Below, in pieces: positions 13,223-26,554 of a stretch of DNA of 64,000 nt. The position numbers were made by a program, and so were the translations under genes. Every line of letters begins with the position of its first letter. Within the stretch, counting starts at the first letter, position 1. The stretch comes from Epichloe hybrida (taxonomy: Eukaryota > Ascomycota > Sordariomycetes > Hypocreales > Clavicipitaceae): assembly GCA_019022495.1 (NCBI GenBank), contig JAFEKR010000006.1, forward strand, positions 2,728,001 to 2,792,000, in the 5' to 3' direction. The notes below the pieces were generated by a model, which had not been told where the DNA came from, made no database searches, and saw nothing but the letters and a program-made list of their open reading frames with translations.

Positions 13223-16200
13223 CTCTAGCGTGAGTTCCGTCCTAATTAAGTCTATAATAATATTATAAGCTTAGCGTAAAGGTCTGTGATATCTCTTAAC
13301 CTTTCTAATACTATTATAGGCTTTAATTAGTATCTTATTAGTCTTAATTAATATTAGTTAGGTATAGTGCTTAAACTTAGTAGAAGCGAAGTTATTACTA
13401 GCGTTATGTATAATCCATTCTGGAGGTCCAAGGTAAGTGTTAATCTAACATTCACGGATAGCGTCCTAGATATCTCAAGCCTTTTGCTTCCTTAGATTAA
13501 GGAATTAGGCTACCTAGAATAATATTACTAAATTAATAATATGAAGTACTAGTCGGCTATTGATTTACATGATATTAATAATGATCTTATAGTTAAATTC
13601 GTGGTTATCTTTAATTATAAACTTAAATCAACTAGAGGCCTTTCTATGCATCTAGTAATAGTAGTAGACTTTAGTTAATTCCTTAATTACCTAGCGTTTA
13701 ACTTTGTGACTAGCTTAGTAAAGGATCTTTATAAGTTATTAAACGGAAGGGTAACTAAGTTAATAATATAATTAATAGATATCTCCTTTTAAAAGGTAAA
13801 AGGTAACTGTTTCTCTTGCTTCTAGTAATCACTAAGGATAGCCTTATTATTACATAATAAGTATAGTCTTATTACCTTAGATAAGTATGTTAGTAAGGTT
13901 ATTAATCTTAACTTGTATTTTATTTATATTAGTGATTAAGAAGAAAAAAGGGGTAGCTATATTAAGGACATAGAATTTAAGCTCTCTAAGTTCCATAGGC
14001 ATATAAAGGATTTCTCTTATAACTACTAATCTAGTGCTAAATATAATAATTTAGGGTTTATAAGGGGTTACCTTTAATAAAGGTATTAATCTTAATAAAG
14101 CCTTTACTTATACCTCTCCTATAGTTAACTTTCCTATAGCACTAGTATTAGGTATAATCCCTCTAAAGACCTCTTTAAAATAGCGTTCTTTAGAGATATA
14201 GTAAATTAAGCCTTTATTATACTCTTATAGCTTATAAAGCTCTTGCCTAAGGAATGCATATTAGAAGGCTTAAGTATTTAAGGTCACAAGAATATTAACG
14301 TTAGTAGCGTTATAGTTAGTTTATAATCTAGAGTAAAAGAATTATATAATACTTAGGTATACTATTAATAGTAGCTCCTTCATATTATTATTATTATCTT
14401 TAGCTTCTATATAAGCTAAAAGATATAATTCCTAATTCTAACCTAAGCCTTCATTAGGCTTATTATTATCCTACCCTTAATAGGAGGTAAGGAATGCCTA
14501 GAATCTCTTCTCTAAAGGGGGTATATAATATATTTTACTAGCTTACTAGTAGTCCTTTTCCTTTTAATATTCTTTAGCAAAGTAATTAAAGAACTAGCAG
14601 CTGCTCTTACCACATATAAAGCAGCGCTTAGTGCTTAGCCTAGGGCTCCATTCGCGATAACTTCCTCCGCTACAGGATTGTTATCCGTACTAATAATTAG
14701 TGAACATAGCCTCTAGAGGGTTTTCTTATTAGTACTAAAGGTATTAGGAGGACTTCTTATTTAATTCTGTAATAGTAATTACCTTATAGAGGTCTTTAGT
14801 AAGACTTTTAAAGCTTATAAAGTATATGTATTTTACTATCTAACATTTAGGCACACTAGCTATAGTGTTTAAGGCTTACTTATAAAGTTTAGTATTTACT
14901 ATCTTAGTAAGGTATAGGCCTTTATGGATTTTCTTAAGGGTTAATAATATAATCTTAAGGCACTTAAGCTTGCTTTTATTAGGGTTTTTCTTAATTATAC
15001 TCTTTAGTATTATACTACTTTACTTATAGTAATAGAATTACTAGTTACTTTTTATCTTAAAGTATTAATAAATATAGGTAATTATCTCTTTATAGGAATA
15101 GTTATTCCTAAAGAGGTAATTAAGGAAGTATTATTTAGTATTACCTATTAATATAATAAGGAAAGCCTTCTAATAATGCGTTTAAGGAAGGTTAATTCTA
15201 TTACACTTATTTTTAAAGAGCGTAATCTTTAGCGTTAAGAAGTTATATAGCTTCCTACTATAGTGGTTACTATCCTTATATATCTTTATAAGCTCCGAGA
15301 TTTTCTTTATAATCTAATCTTCAGAGGCGAATTACTATAAAGGCATATTTTGTTATAAATAATAGTCCCCTAGTTATTATTAATAATAATTATTAGGATA
15401 AAGCTATTAATTTAATAGCGATTATTATAGGGGCTCTTATAAAGGTTCACGTAGTCTTTAGGGTTAGGGAAGGTAAATTTCTAGGGTAGGTTATTAGGGC
15501 TATTAATATTAAGGCTCTAGGGGTTTAGAAGGTTATAGTCTCTCTTGTAATCTCTCCTATAACTAAAGAGATATTAAAGTTTAATAAAGCACTTCTTTAA
15601 GGGATACTAGGATTAAATATCCTAGGCCTCGCTTAATAAGAATGCTATAATCTCGTAGAGAATTATGTAATTCTCTAATAACTTCCTTTATAGCCCTTTT
15701 AAAGGTATCTTTAGACTAGCCTTTAAAGTCTTCTTAGAATAATTCCTATAGGTTATTATCTCTCTAACCTTAATACTTACTAAGGTTAATAAATCTTATA
15801 ATCTAGTTATTAAGCTTAAGCTATGTAGTAGTCTTTAGATTTAGTTTAATAGATTCTTTCTAATTACTAGAGAAGTCATAAGTAAGCTATTAAAGGCATA
15901 AGGGTAACTCATGCTCTTAGGGTCTTTTAGGGGTAATAGTTAGAGCCTTACTATTACTAGTAGCCTTTACTCTTATAGAAGGTTTAGATTCCTTTGCTAT
16001 CTTTAACTATAAAAGAAATATTACTAATTTGTTATTTTTACTACTAATTAAGCTCCTATGTTTACTTATTGCTATTATAAGGTTCTTCTTTTATATTTTA
16101 GGAGCGTTATTACTCTAATAAAATTAGAAGATTATAAAAACAGGAAAAATAAAAGAAAAAGTAGTAAAAGTAGCAAAAGTAGTAACAAGAATAAATCAAT

Positions 16201-16815
16201 AAAGATAAAGAAAGTAACATAAGTTCTAAAAGTAACTAGAAAATAATAGGAAAAGTAATAAGGGAATAATAGGAATTACTACTTCCTATTTTTTATAAAA
16301 AGGAGGGAAGGAGGTAATCTCTCTCTCTTGCTAATAAGCATAGGGCAAATAGCACTAAGAGTAAAGGGGGTAAAAAAAAAGCAGTAAATGCTTGTGGGGA
16401 GAGATTAAAGGTCTATTAGAAGGTGGTGTGTTAAAGGGAATTTATAGGTAAGTCAGCTAGCTTAGCTAAGGTTATTTAACGTTAGGTTTAAAATAAATGC
16501 CTTATGGTAATAGATTTGGTTAGTTAGTTAGTGTTCTTATAATAGATAATGAAATTAACAATTAATAACAATATCCTAGATAGATATAATAAAGTTATAT
16601 CCCTTAGCCTAAGGGTTAATAGATTAATTCCTTAGAAGCCTAACAAGCCTATAACTAGGATTCTAGTCTCTTCCTTTAGCATACTTATATAGTTATGCCT
16701 CTCTACCACAATAACCATTACGGCATAACAAAGGGTAGTAGTAGTAGCGTCTGTAAAAATGTCTCTTCTTATAATACCTAGCTTATCTATAGTTATAAAG
16801 TTAACTACTAATTAG

Positions 16816-17072
16816 TGTTAGATTTACTAAGGTCCTACGCAAGTAATAAATCCCGTATAAATTAAAGTTAATAATAGTTAGTTTTCTAGCTAGGAAAGAG
16901 AGAGAAAAGAGGGAAAGTCTAGATGCTAGAAAAGTAAGCGAAATCCATATGTAGGGCAAAAGAGGGGGTGGCGAATTAATGCAGCCAATTATATCGCGTG
17001 TATCGCGCCGGACCTATAATTAGTCTGGTCTTTGGCCACGATTGAACCGATGAAGATCCGAAGGAATGAACA
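16816..17072 (-). repeat. 5' LTR of the truncated Copia copy
   Basis: This 257-bp repeat corresponds to the 263-bp LTRs at 19609-19871 and 41646-41908. The length difference lies in a TTAG microsatellite, which is short here. The inner (left) end is RIP-mutated; the outer (right) end stays close to the presumed original. Confidence 0.8.
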
Positions 17073-19608
17073 TTTACTCTTAGTAAATAAAGTAGGTTAA
17101 AGTATACTAAGATTAGTATCTCCTAGAACTTCTTTTAAAGTTCTCTAAACACTATAAGTTTACTAGGCTTTAGCTTAAACTCTACTAGTTAAATACCTTT
17201 TAGATAGTTTATTAGTAAGACTACTACCTTACTATACTATTTTATAAAGTATTAGTAAAACCCTATAAACCTAAGGAATAATTAAATATTAAATACACTA
17301 TAAGGTATTAGCTAGGTTATAATAGCTTTAACCCTTAATAGTTTTATCTTAATACCTTTTTTAGATATAATAAACCCTAGGAATTTCACTTATAATACTA
17401 AAAATTAGCACTTCTTAAGGTTAATATAAAGATTTATATCTTAAAGTGACTCTAGCACCCTTTTAACATACTCTGTGTGTCTTATAGGGTTACTACTATA
17501 TATTAGAATATTATTAAGATAAATAATATATAATTTATTTATTTATAAGTCCCTTAAGAGCGTTATTAATATATTCCTAAAAGGTAGCTAGTGTATTTAC
17601 TAATCTAAATAGTATTACTAAGTACTTAAAGTGCCTATAGTAATAATAGAATGCTATCTTTTACTTATTACCCTTATAAATATATAGCTAGTAGTATATC
17701 TCTTAGAGATCTAATAATATAAAAACTTTTACACTTACTAGTTAATTAAGAATTTTAGAGATTAATAGTAAGGGGGCCTTATTTTTAATAGTAATCCTAT
17801 TAAGACCCCTATAATTCATGTAAAGCCTTAATTTCCCTAATTTTTTTAGGATAAATAAAATTAGGGCTTTAGCTAGGCTTATTAATCTTCTAATTTATCC
17901 TTTCTCCTACGCACTTATAAGGTACTCCCTAAGTACCTCTAGCTCTTTTTCTACTAGGTTATATATAAGTCCCTATAGTAGCTATTTCCCCTTTTCTAAT
18001 TTAATTATATAAGTATAACCCCTAAGTTCTAGGAGCTTACTAGCTAGATCTTTTAAAAAAATATTTATAAATTCTATATACTTCTCTAGGATTTACTATT
18101 AGGGTATATTACTATTTATTTCTTATATAAATACTACTAGCTCCTTATAAAACACTACCTAAAGTACTATTATACTTCTTAGTTTTTTCTTCTTTAGGGG
18201 CTAGATATTACCTAGCGCTATTACTATAACTATATTATAATTTAAGTTATTACTTACTATATCTCCTATTAGTAAAACTTTATTAGTATCCCTCTCTTTT
18301 ATTTTAGGCTTAATTACTCTAATTTTTAGTAATACTAGTAATAGTATAATAAAAGACTACTTTACTACCTTATATAATTATTACTTACCTAAAGTAAATA
18401 TAATATATTCTTTAGTTATTAGAAACCTCTAAAAACCTTACTTCTAGTCTATTACTATAGGTTTATACTCTAGGGTCTAGTTTATTTCTAAGAGTATTCC
18501 CTCTCCTATATTAGTAATATAGTAACTAACTTAGTAAACCTTTATATAGCCTATACTATCTCTTACCTTAACTAGTTTATATAAAATTCCTTAGTATAGG
18601 ATCTTATTCTTACTTACACTTTCTAGTATTACCTTTACTTCCTTTATATTCTTTTAATTTTATTTTAATAATAATTTAAGGTAGATTATTAAATACTTAC
18701 GCCTATATTAAATAGTACTAGTATTACTAACTAGTAGTTATCTTACTATAGGGATACCTATATTCTTATTCTTTTATCTATAGGTTTCTTTATAGTAAGA
18801 CTATTATCCTAGGCCTATACTAAACTAATTAGAATTTTATTTAAGTCTAAAGATTTATTACTACTATCTTTATACTTCTTAGTAATATACCTATTACCCT
18901 TATAAATTAAGTAATTTACTACTTTATATTTATTTATACTATATCTAGGGTTACTATATTTATGGTATTTAAATAGCTTCTAGCCTATACCTTATTACTA
19001 GGAACCTTACTATAAGTTATCTATAAGGAAGCTAAAGTGTTATCTCTTATTATTCCTACTCTCTTTATTATAGCTTCTATTATAATTCTTTATTATAAAT
19101 ATTATTATAACTTTAGCTTTTTTACCTTAGCCTTATAAATAGCTCTAAGATATAGGGAACTCTTAACTAACTATATACTACCTTATAGTATTATTTAAGC
19201 TATTAAGAAATATTACTATTCTTAAATATAAGGGGATTTAATTAGGTAATTTAGCTTTTACCTTTATTTAAAGTCTTAGGAAAGATTAGAAAGATTAATT
19301 ATACTTTTACCTAAGGTTTAGTAAGATCTTAGTAACTTCTAAGTACCTTATATCTTTATTTATTATACTAGTGTTTAGCTAAGATATAAATCTATCTTAC
19401 GTATAAGATATATAGTTAACTATCCTATTTACTATTATATAATATATTTATTATTACTTTATATTATTAGCTAGGTAGCTACTAGTATATACTACCTTTA
19501 TTCTATTATCCTAGAAGGTTCCTAAGTCTAACTAAAATAGTATATTTAAATCTTATAAGTATACCTATAAATTCTTATAAGTATTTCCTTTATATATAAG
19601 TACCTTAT
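17073..19608 (-). mobile_element. Old Gypsy relic, left segment
   Basis: This is extremely AT-rich, heavily RIP-mutated sequence. On the minus strand near 17800-17880 it still reads LRLYMNYRGLNRITIKNKAPLLLISKIL, matching the Gypsy/Ty3 reverse transcriptase block LRxCVDYRxLNxITxKNxxPLPLI. The segment is interrupted at 19608 by the Copia element 19609-41908 and resumes at 41914. Its left end is cut by the LTR at 16816-17072, and integrase was not found. It is probably the oldest element here, judging by how little non-TpA structure survives. Confidence 0.65.
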
Positions 19609-19871
19609 TGTTGGTTGCACCAAGGTCCTGCGCAGGTAATAAATCCCGTATAAATTGAAGTCAATGATAGTTAGTTAGTTAGTTAGTTAGCTAGGAAAGA
19701 GAGAGAAGAGAGGGAAAGTCTAGATGCTAGGAAAGTGAGCAAAACCCGTATGTGAGGCAAAAGGGGGTGGCGAATTAATGCAGCCAATCATATCACGTGC
19801 ATCACGCCAGACCCATAATTAGTCCGGTCTTTAGCCACGATTAAACCAATAAAGATCTAAAGGAATTAACA
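19609..19871 (-). repeat. 3' LTR of Copia 19609-41908
   Basis: This 263-bp repeat includes a (TTAG)n run near 19671-19694. The outer left end (TGTTGGTTGCACC) is intact; the inner right end carries transitions relative to 41646-41908. The TSD CTTAT precedes it. Confidence 0.88.
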
Positions 19872-21626
19872 CTAGTAGTCTCTCTTTTTCCTTCGTGGCT
19901 AAAGAGCTTAAAAATGTAATAAAAATTAGATTAAAGGAAAGTATACACTAGTAAATCCCTTAATAGGAATCCGCTGCTCTAATTAGCCGTTGTAGCATTG
20001 GTTAATTGAATTAATCCATTAGTCCTTACCTAAGCTCCTGTCCCTTAATATCATAAGTCTCTTTACCTATCCTTTAATATAAATCATTAATTCGTTTAAA
20101 TTAATCAAAGAGGAAAGTAATGAATTTGGCAATGCTTTTGTTATCATATCCACCGGATTATTATTACCGTTAATCCATCTAACTTCGTAGATCTTATGCC
20201 TTTTGTATAATTAGTAAAAAGCTATAATATTAATTATTAGTCTCTTCTCCTTTATGGTTCCTAGCTTTATAAGATATTTATATAATAAAAAAGAATTAGT
20301 ATAGAGAATCATAGGAATTTGAGGTATTTTTAATTAATCCGTGATCTAATATAAAGTCATGGAAATCGCGTAGGCAATGTCTGCGCCTTAAACTATGCTA
20401 TATAACTTGGAGGTAAGCGCGCTACAAGTGACTCTCTTGCTCTTTATTAAGCTATACGTAATAATATTGCCTTTTATAATAAAGGTATTATTATCTTGTA
20501 TTATCTTGTTACTAATCACAATCACATATCTAATCTATAAGCTTAGATCCTTATTATTAGTAAGCGATCTATCTATAAACACAAAGAGCTTTGCCTCCTT
20601 AAGAACTAAAGGAATATATTATAGTTTACGTTATTAATTCTTAATCTACTACTTAAGGCGTTTATTAAGGCATATAATATTTTCCCTAGAGGGTTCTTAG
20701 TATTAAGCTATAATTAATAGGTTATAGGAAGCTTCTAGTTAACATATAGTTATAATATAGCTTCCTTAGGCTTATTATTCTACGTAGTCTTGCTTTACCA
20801 TTAGGGATTAAGGATTAACTTCCTTAATCTTCAAACTCTAGCCTTTCTAGGTCAATATTAGCAAGTTATTAGTATTCTAGGTTAAGATATAACTGTTAAA
20901 GATAAGGGGATTCTTAGCGGTTAATTATTGCTTTTCTTTAGCTATAAAATTAGCCTTCTAAAGCTCTTTCTCTTCTTTTTAAAAGAAGTTATTATTGCTT
21001 AGTCCTAATGTATTATTAGTTTACATTCTAATAATACTAAAGAGGTTCTTATCATTTAGGGCTGTGATTAATAAGCAGGGATTATAGGTTAAGGTCATTA
21101 TATCAAGGTTATCCCTATGGTAACGGAAGTACGTTACCTACTAGTAGGTTCTAGCCTCTATAATCCTATAAAGAGGTTTAATTAATTTAATTATAGTCCT
21201 TTCTAGGAAGAGGTATATAATTTGCTTTAGGATCCTTATAATAATTAGCCTCGTTAGCATTATGTGCGATTGAGTGTAGGCTTACGTAATATCATGAATC
21301 TAAAGGTAAATACCTTTTTTTCTTAATAACGGAGCAATAGCTATAATAAGTTGTTAGCTTGCTTGTTGTATTATTAGCGATTGCGTTAGAATGAATTCCT
21401 TTCCTTTATTATTATAGCCTTATATAATAAGGCGGGATTTCTTATATAGTAAGTCTATTCCTTTGCCTTTAATCTCTCTAACTATATAAGAATCAAAGAT
21501 CCTATAACCTCCGTGCTTCGCTAGGTTATACTTAATGAATTTAAACATATTACGAGCTTGTAAAGCGTTGATTTTAGCTTAATTAGATTGCTTAAAGGGT
21601 TTTCCTAGGGTTATAATCTTCCCTTC
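19872..21626 (-). pseudogene. RIP-broken Copia RNase H and RT tail
   Basis: This minus-strand coding remains of the 19609-41908 element covers RNase H and the end of RT. One open stretch on the opposite strand (20395-20637) is only its shadow. Conserved words survive (VRWINGNNNPVDMITKALPN; FIDRSLTNNKDLSL), but stops interrupt every few codons. It is interrupted at 21626 by the Gypsy insertion. Confidence 0.7.
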
Positions 21627-21863
21627 TGTTATGGACTCGAGCTGTGAGCTCGGGTCAAGTCCGGCTCCGGAAAGGCTCCGGAAAGTATGCGCACTCTAGG
21701 CAAAGGGGTTAGGGCTTTACGTAGACCACGCACAGACCATATATAAGGGGATATATATATCCGGATGCTATGTAACACTAGTAGAGTTCTCCTTTCTTTC
21801 TATAAGAATAATATTCTTATTCTAAACGCTTATACGTAGTAGCTATAAGGCTAGTTCCTAACA
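21627..21863 (+). repeat. 5' LTR of Gypsy 21627-35225
   Basis: This 237-bp repeat starts TGTTATGGACTCGAGC and ends TTCCTAACA. The outer left half is GC-richer than the same half of the 3' LTR, where most C and G positions became T and A. Confidence 0.88.
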
Positions 21864-24800
21864 TATATTATTCTTCACTATAGAAACAACCTAGCCCGCG
21901 GATATACTATTACTACTAGATACAATAGGTAATAATAAGTTAACACACTTATAATAACAGGTAAAACAGTAGGCGGAGCAGATCTAGTACTTAGCTTATG
22001 TGTAAAATATAACACCTATACTAACTTAGATTAAGCAAAAACCCTTACTAATAGGTCCCCCCTTTAATAGTAATAGGGTCTTATTTATAGCCTAGAAGGG
22101 CCTTATAACTTATAAACTACTAGTAGATAGGGAGTTTATTAGTAGTGATTAGGATTAGTAATGTTTTATTTACTAGAACCTATTAGCTAAGGTCTAAGTA
22201 TAAGTTATACCCTTCTTTAAGAAAGGTTACCTTAAGAACTTTTGTTTATCTTAGCTTCTTAATTACCTAGGGGAGATATTTAATAACCCTTACTAATAGG
22301 AAATAGCTATTATAGAACTTAACTAGTTAATATAATAATAGAATAAAAGGTTTAGTGACTTTTATATTTACTTTAAATAAAAGTTAGCTTTAGCTAGGGG
22401 GCTTAGGTAAGTAAACTTAGTAAAGTTATTTAAGTTATATATAGCGCTTAATAAGTAAATAAGGGACTATAGTATTAGGTAAGATATTCCCTAGGCTAAC
22501 TACATAGTAGTAATAGCCTGCTATTAAAGTATTGCGCTAGATATTAAGTCTTACTAACTAGAGAAAAAGCACTATATATAGAAATAAGGTAATATAGCGC
22601 CTAGGTATAATAAGGCTAAGATATAGGATAAGGACACACTAATAATAGATATTTACTCTATAGGTATGTTAGGGACTTAATAAAATTCTAGAAAGTCTAT
22701 AGGTTACTATAAGTTAGGTAATAAGAGGGGTAGTAAACAGGCTAAGTAAGTTACCTAGGATATGCTTAATACGCGCTGTGATAAGGGTTAATGCTTATAA
22801 TGTGGCTTCTCTAAGTATTTTGCTATAGTATGCTTACTATATCCTACTGTCTATCCTTAGATAAAGTCTTCTATAAATACTTATAATACTAAAGAGATAC
22901 CTGCTGTTAACTTAGATAATAAATCTATAAACTAGTTAGAAAAAGAGTAACCCTATTATTAAGTTATTTAATAGGGGATATAGGGAAGAGGTATATAGGG
23001 GCTTTATAGTATATAGTTATTACTAGTAGGGACTATAAGAAAATCTAGAGTAATATAGATTTAAGCCCTTTCTTAGTTGTTATATTAATTAATAAAACTA
23101 CCTTTATAAATACTTAAGTTAATATAAGTTATAACTACTATACTACTATAAGTAAATACCTAGTCTAAAAGCTTTAATTAGAATGCCTCCCTCTTCTAAC
23201 TAAGAGGTTAGTTTATACTACTATTAGTGTAAAATAAGGGGGAAAGGAGAGTTAGGAGAAATAATTATATATATAATATATAGTTTGGTTTTAACTAGAT
23301 TTAGATGGATAGGAGATGCTAATTATAGTATATGTAATCCTAGGATTAACGAGGTAACTAATCCTAGGGATACTATAAATAGAATAGAATGAAATTAAGC
23401 TAGATATAGTATAGTAGTAAGTTTGTGTTAGCTTTGTAAATGGGTTATGTATATAGGCTATAGTAAATAGGAGAGTTAACTATCCTATGGTTTTAATTCT
23501 TAGCTTAACCTTTATGGGTTTAGTATAACGTGCGCGTAAGTAAAAGGAGAACATCTAGCTATACGCTATAAGCTTGCAGGAAATCACATTAATCTTATAG
23601 ATTAATATAACCCTGGAACTTATAGAGGGGGAGCTTCTTACTTCCTTACTAGAGGTATTATAGGATTTTTAAGACTTATTTCTAGAAAGCAAGGCAAGCA
23701 CCCTACCCCTGTATTAAGGGAAGTTAAACTATTATATTTAACTAAAGCGTAAGACGGATAGCAGCGAGCCTAACCTACTATAGGTACCTTTATATAACAT
23801 ACCCTAAGAATATCTGCTTAAGATCTAGAAGTAGGTGACGGACTTAATAGATAAGGGGTGAATCTAAGTAAGCTTCTTATTAGTAGTAGCCCTAGTGCTA
23901 CTTATAAAGAAGCCTAGGGGTAGCTAGAGGTTTTATGTAAACTATTACATACTTAATAAGATTATAGAATAAGACTATTACCCCTTACTATTAGTAAAGG
24001 AAATACTATAGTTACTATTAGAGGCAAAGTAATTTATAAAGCTAGATATATAATTAGTATTCTATTATATACGTATTACTAAAGGCAAGGAACACTAGAC
24101 CGCATTTTAGACTAGGTTTAGCTTATTTAAATAGCTTATGTGTCCCTTTAGGTTAGCGGGCGTGCTAGTAACTTTCTAATAATATATTAATAGCGCGCTA
24201 AGTGAGATACTTAGTGATTACATTACTATATACCTTAATAATATACTTATTTACTTAGGTGGTTTAAGGAGGGACTATATATAAAAGGTCTATAGTGTGC
24301 TAGCTAGATTATAATAGGCTAGCCTAAACCTAGATATTAAGAAATATATCTTTACTACTAAAGAGGTTAAGTACTTAGGGTTTGTTATTTAGGCAAGGAA
24401 AGCTATCTATTTAGATAAAGAAAAGATTATAGTAATTTAGGATTAGGAGGTACTAACTAGGGTTTAGGGGGTTTATAGTTTTCTAGGGTTTACTAACTTT
24501 TATTATAACTTTATACTAGATTTCTCAAATATTACAGGTCCTCTAATTAACTTAATAAAGAAAGGGGTCCTATTCTACTAGACGGAGGTATATAATAAGG
24601 CCTTTAAGGTATTAAAGTTAGCTTTTATATTATACCTAATCCTAGCTTAGTGGGATCCTAAAAGGGACATATTAGTAGAGGCAAATTACTTTAGAATAGC
24701 CCTAGGGGGGTGTCTCTCCTAGTTTAGTAATAATAGTATTCTATATTTAGTAGCCTACTATTTAGCTTAATTATAACTTGCTTAGTGAAATTATATAATT

Positions 24801-25676
24801 TATAATAAGGAGTTACTAGTAATTATCTCCTGTCTTAAGGCATGGTTAGCAAAGCTACAGGGCGTAAGCAAACTATTTATAATTCTAATAGACTATAAGA
24901 ACCTTAAGTACTTTATAGCGCTAAGGGAGATATCTGAATGTTAAGCTTAGTAAGTAGAGACTCTAGCACTTTTTAATTTCTATTTATATTATAGACTAGG
25001 CACTTAAGTAAAATAACTAGATACGCTATTATAGCGTTATCTAGAGAGGCTAGGAATAAAAAGGGTAAAGGCACTAATTATCTAGTTAGTAACTAGTCCT
25101 ATAAAGTTTTCCCTTAAGGGGAGGTAACTATATATTTACCTTAAACCTATTATAGTAGTAGAGGGGAGTACGTCTAATAGTAGCCTAACAGAGTTAAGGG
25201 TCCTACCCACTAGTAGGTTAATATTTATAGATAAACACCTTTAGTCTCTATGGGATTAGTCTTTAGCCTAGGATAAGGTATATAAGTTATAGATAGACAC
25301 TATGGTGGTAAGGGCTAGGAAGTTCCTAGATGCTACTAACACTAGAGAATAGATTACGGATTATTAGATTAGCGTAAAGGGGTTACTCTAATTCCAAGGA
25401 TAAATATAGGTCCCTAAGTAGGAGCTGTTAACTATAATATTAATATAGCGCGTTTATAACTTACCCTTATTAGGTCACCTAGGTTAAAATATAACCTTTA
25501 AGGCGCTTTAAAGAGACTTCTACTAGGATAGTATGTCATAGGACATGGCCTAGTTTATATAAAACTATTACTACTATGGAGGGTAAAAAAGCTAGTAACT
25601 ACAATAAGGCTTGCTAAAACCTATTCCGCCCCCTAATAGGTACTAGTTATAAATATCTATTAACTTTATAACTAAC

Positions 25677-25972
25677 TGTTGGAACAAGCATAATATTAAC
25701 AAGGGTGCGCGCCTCTGATTGGGTGGGCGCGTTGCATCGCGGACCCACATGTCCGGCCTAACCGCGCCGCGATCGGGGTTAGCATATATGGCCTCTTTGC
25801 TAATAACCCTAATTAAGGCCCCTTTTCCTGTAATAAATAGCGCACTCTCTTTACTTCTATTTAATCCCTCTTTTACTTGCCTTAATAGACTAGAATATAT
25901 AATAATTACATGCACTTTAGTTCACCCTAAAAACCCTACGCGTAGGTTAATAGTATCCTATAGATACTAATA
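25677..25972 (+). repeat. 5' LTR of Copia 25677-32412
   Basis: This 296-bp repeat begins TGTTGGAACAAGC. Its outer left half keeps GC-rich words such as CCGCGCCGCGATCGGGG that are mutated in the 3' copy. Short frames on both strands here (25643-25915 and 25719-25970) are not genes. Confidence 0.88.
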
Positions 25973-26554
25973 CTAATTAGTAGTTATCTCTATAAATACC
26001 ATAGATTAGCAAGGTTTATAGAAGAGGTATTAGTATTAAGGACTTGCCTTATAAAAGAGGAAGTGCCGCTCTAAGATACTAAATATGCTAAGGAAGAAGT
26101 ATATTCTAGCTCTCCTTTTACCTTAAGTAACTATAACTAGCTTTATACTAAATCTAAGCTTATTAACTTAATTAAGGCCTAGTTAGTAACTAACCTAACC
26201 TATCTTTATTTATTTAATTAGCGTGTCTATTATATAAATAAACCCTTAGAAGTGTGTTTATTAAATAATTAAGGCCTAGTTAGTAACTAACCTAACCTAT
26301 CCTTAATTATTTAATTAAACCTACTAAGGGATAAAGACAATAGCTTTACTTATAATCCTTCAGACTTCTATTAATTCTCTATTTCCCTTACCCCCCTATT
26401 TACCACTAATATTATAGTAAAACATTAAGATTAACTAGAGGGATCTAGAGCCTAAGACATTCCCTCTAACTATAAGCGCACCTTCCCCCCTAAGGATACT
26501 AGAAGAGAAGCTAATCTATAAGTTACATCTTACCTCCTTAACTACATATCCCCT

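Larger units (their letters stand above)
9982..17072 (-). mobile_element. Left-truncated Copia element, paralogue of 19609-41908
   Basis: From about 9982 this sequence is collinear with the Copia element at 19609-41908: 9982-10340 matches 21266-21626, and 10340-16815 matches 35226-41645. It ends in one LTR at 16816-17072 (257 bp). A minus-strand gag zinc knuckle (CFICGKSSCW) is readable near 14600, so gag lies right and pol left. The RNase H end and the left LTR are missing. The element holds a 2-kb hAT-like insertion (11208-13222) absent from its paralogue. All frames are RIP-broken. Confidence 0.75.

Noticed and set aside
20395..20637. An 80-residue hydrophobic plus-strand frame resembling a membrane protein.
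   Set aside because: The minus strand here reads as Copia RNase H; hydrophobicity follows from the AT-rich complement.
25643..25970. Overlapping open frames on both strands, with a similar frame at 32155-32355.
   Set aside because: They lie in the 5' and 3' LTRs of the Copia element at 25677-32412; they are chance openings in GC-richer LTR sequence.
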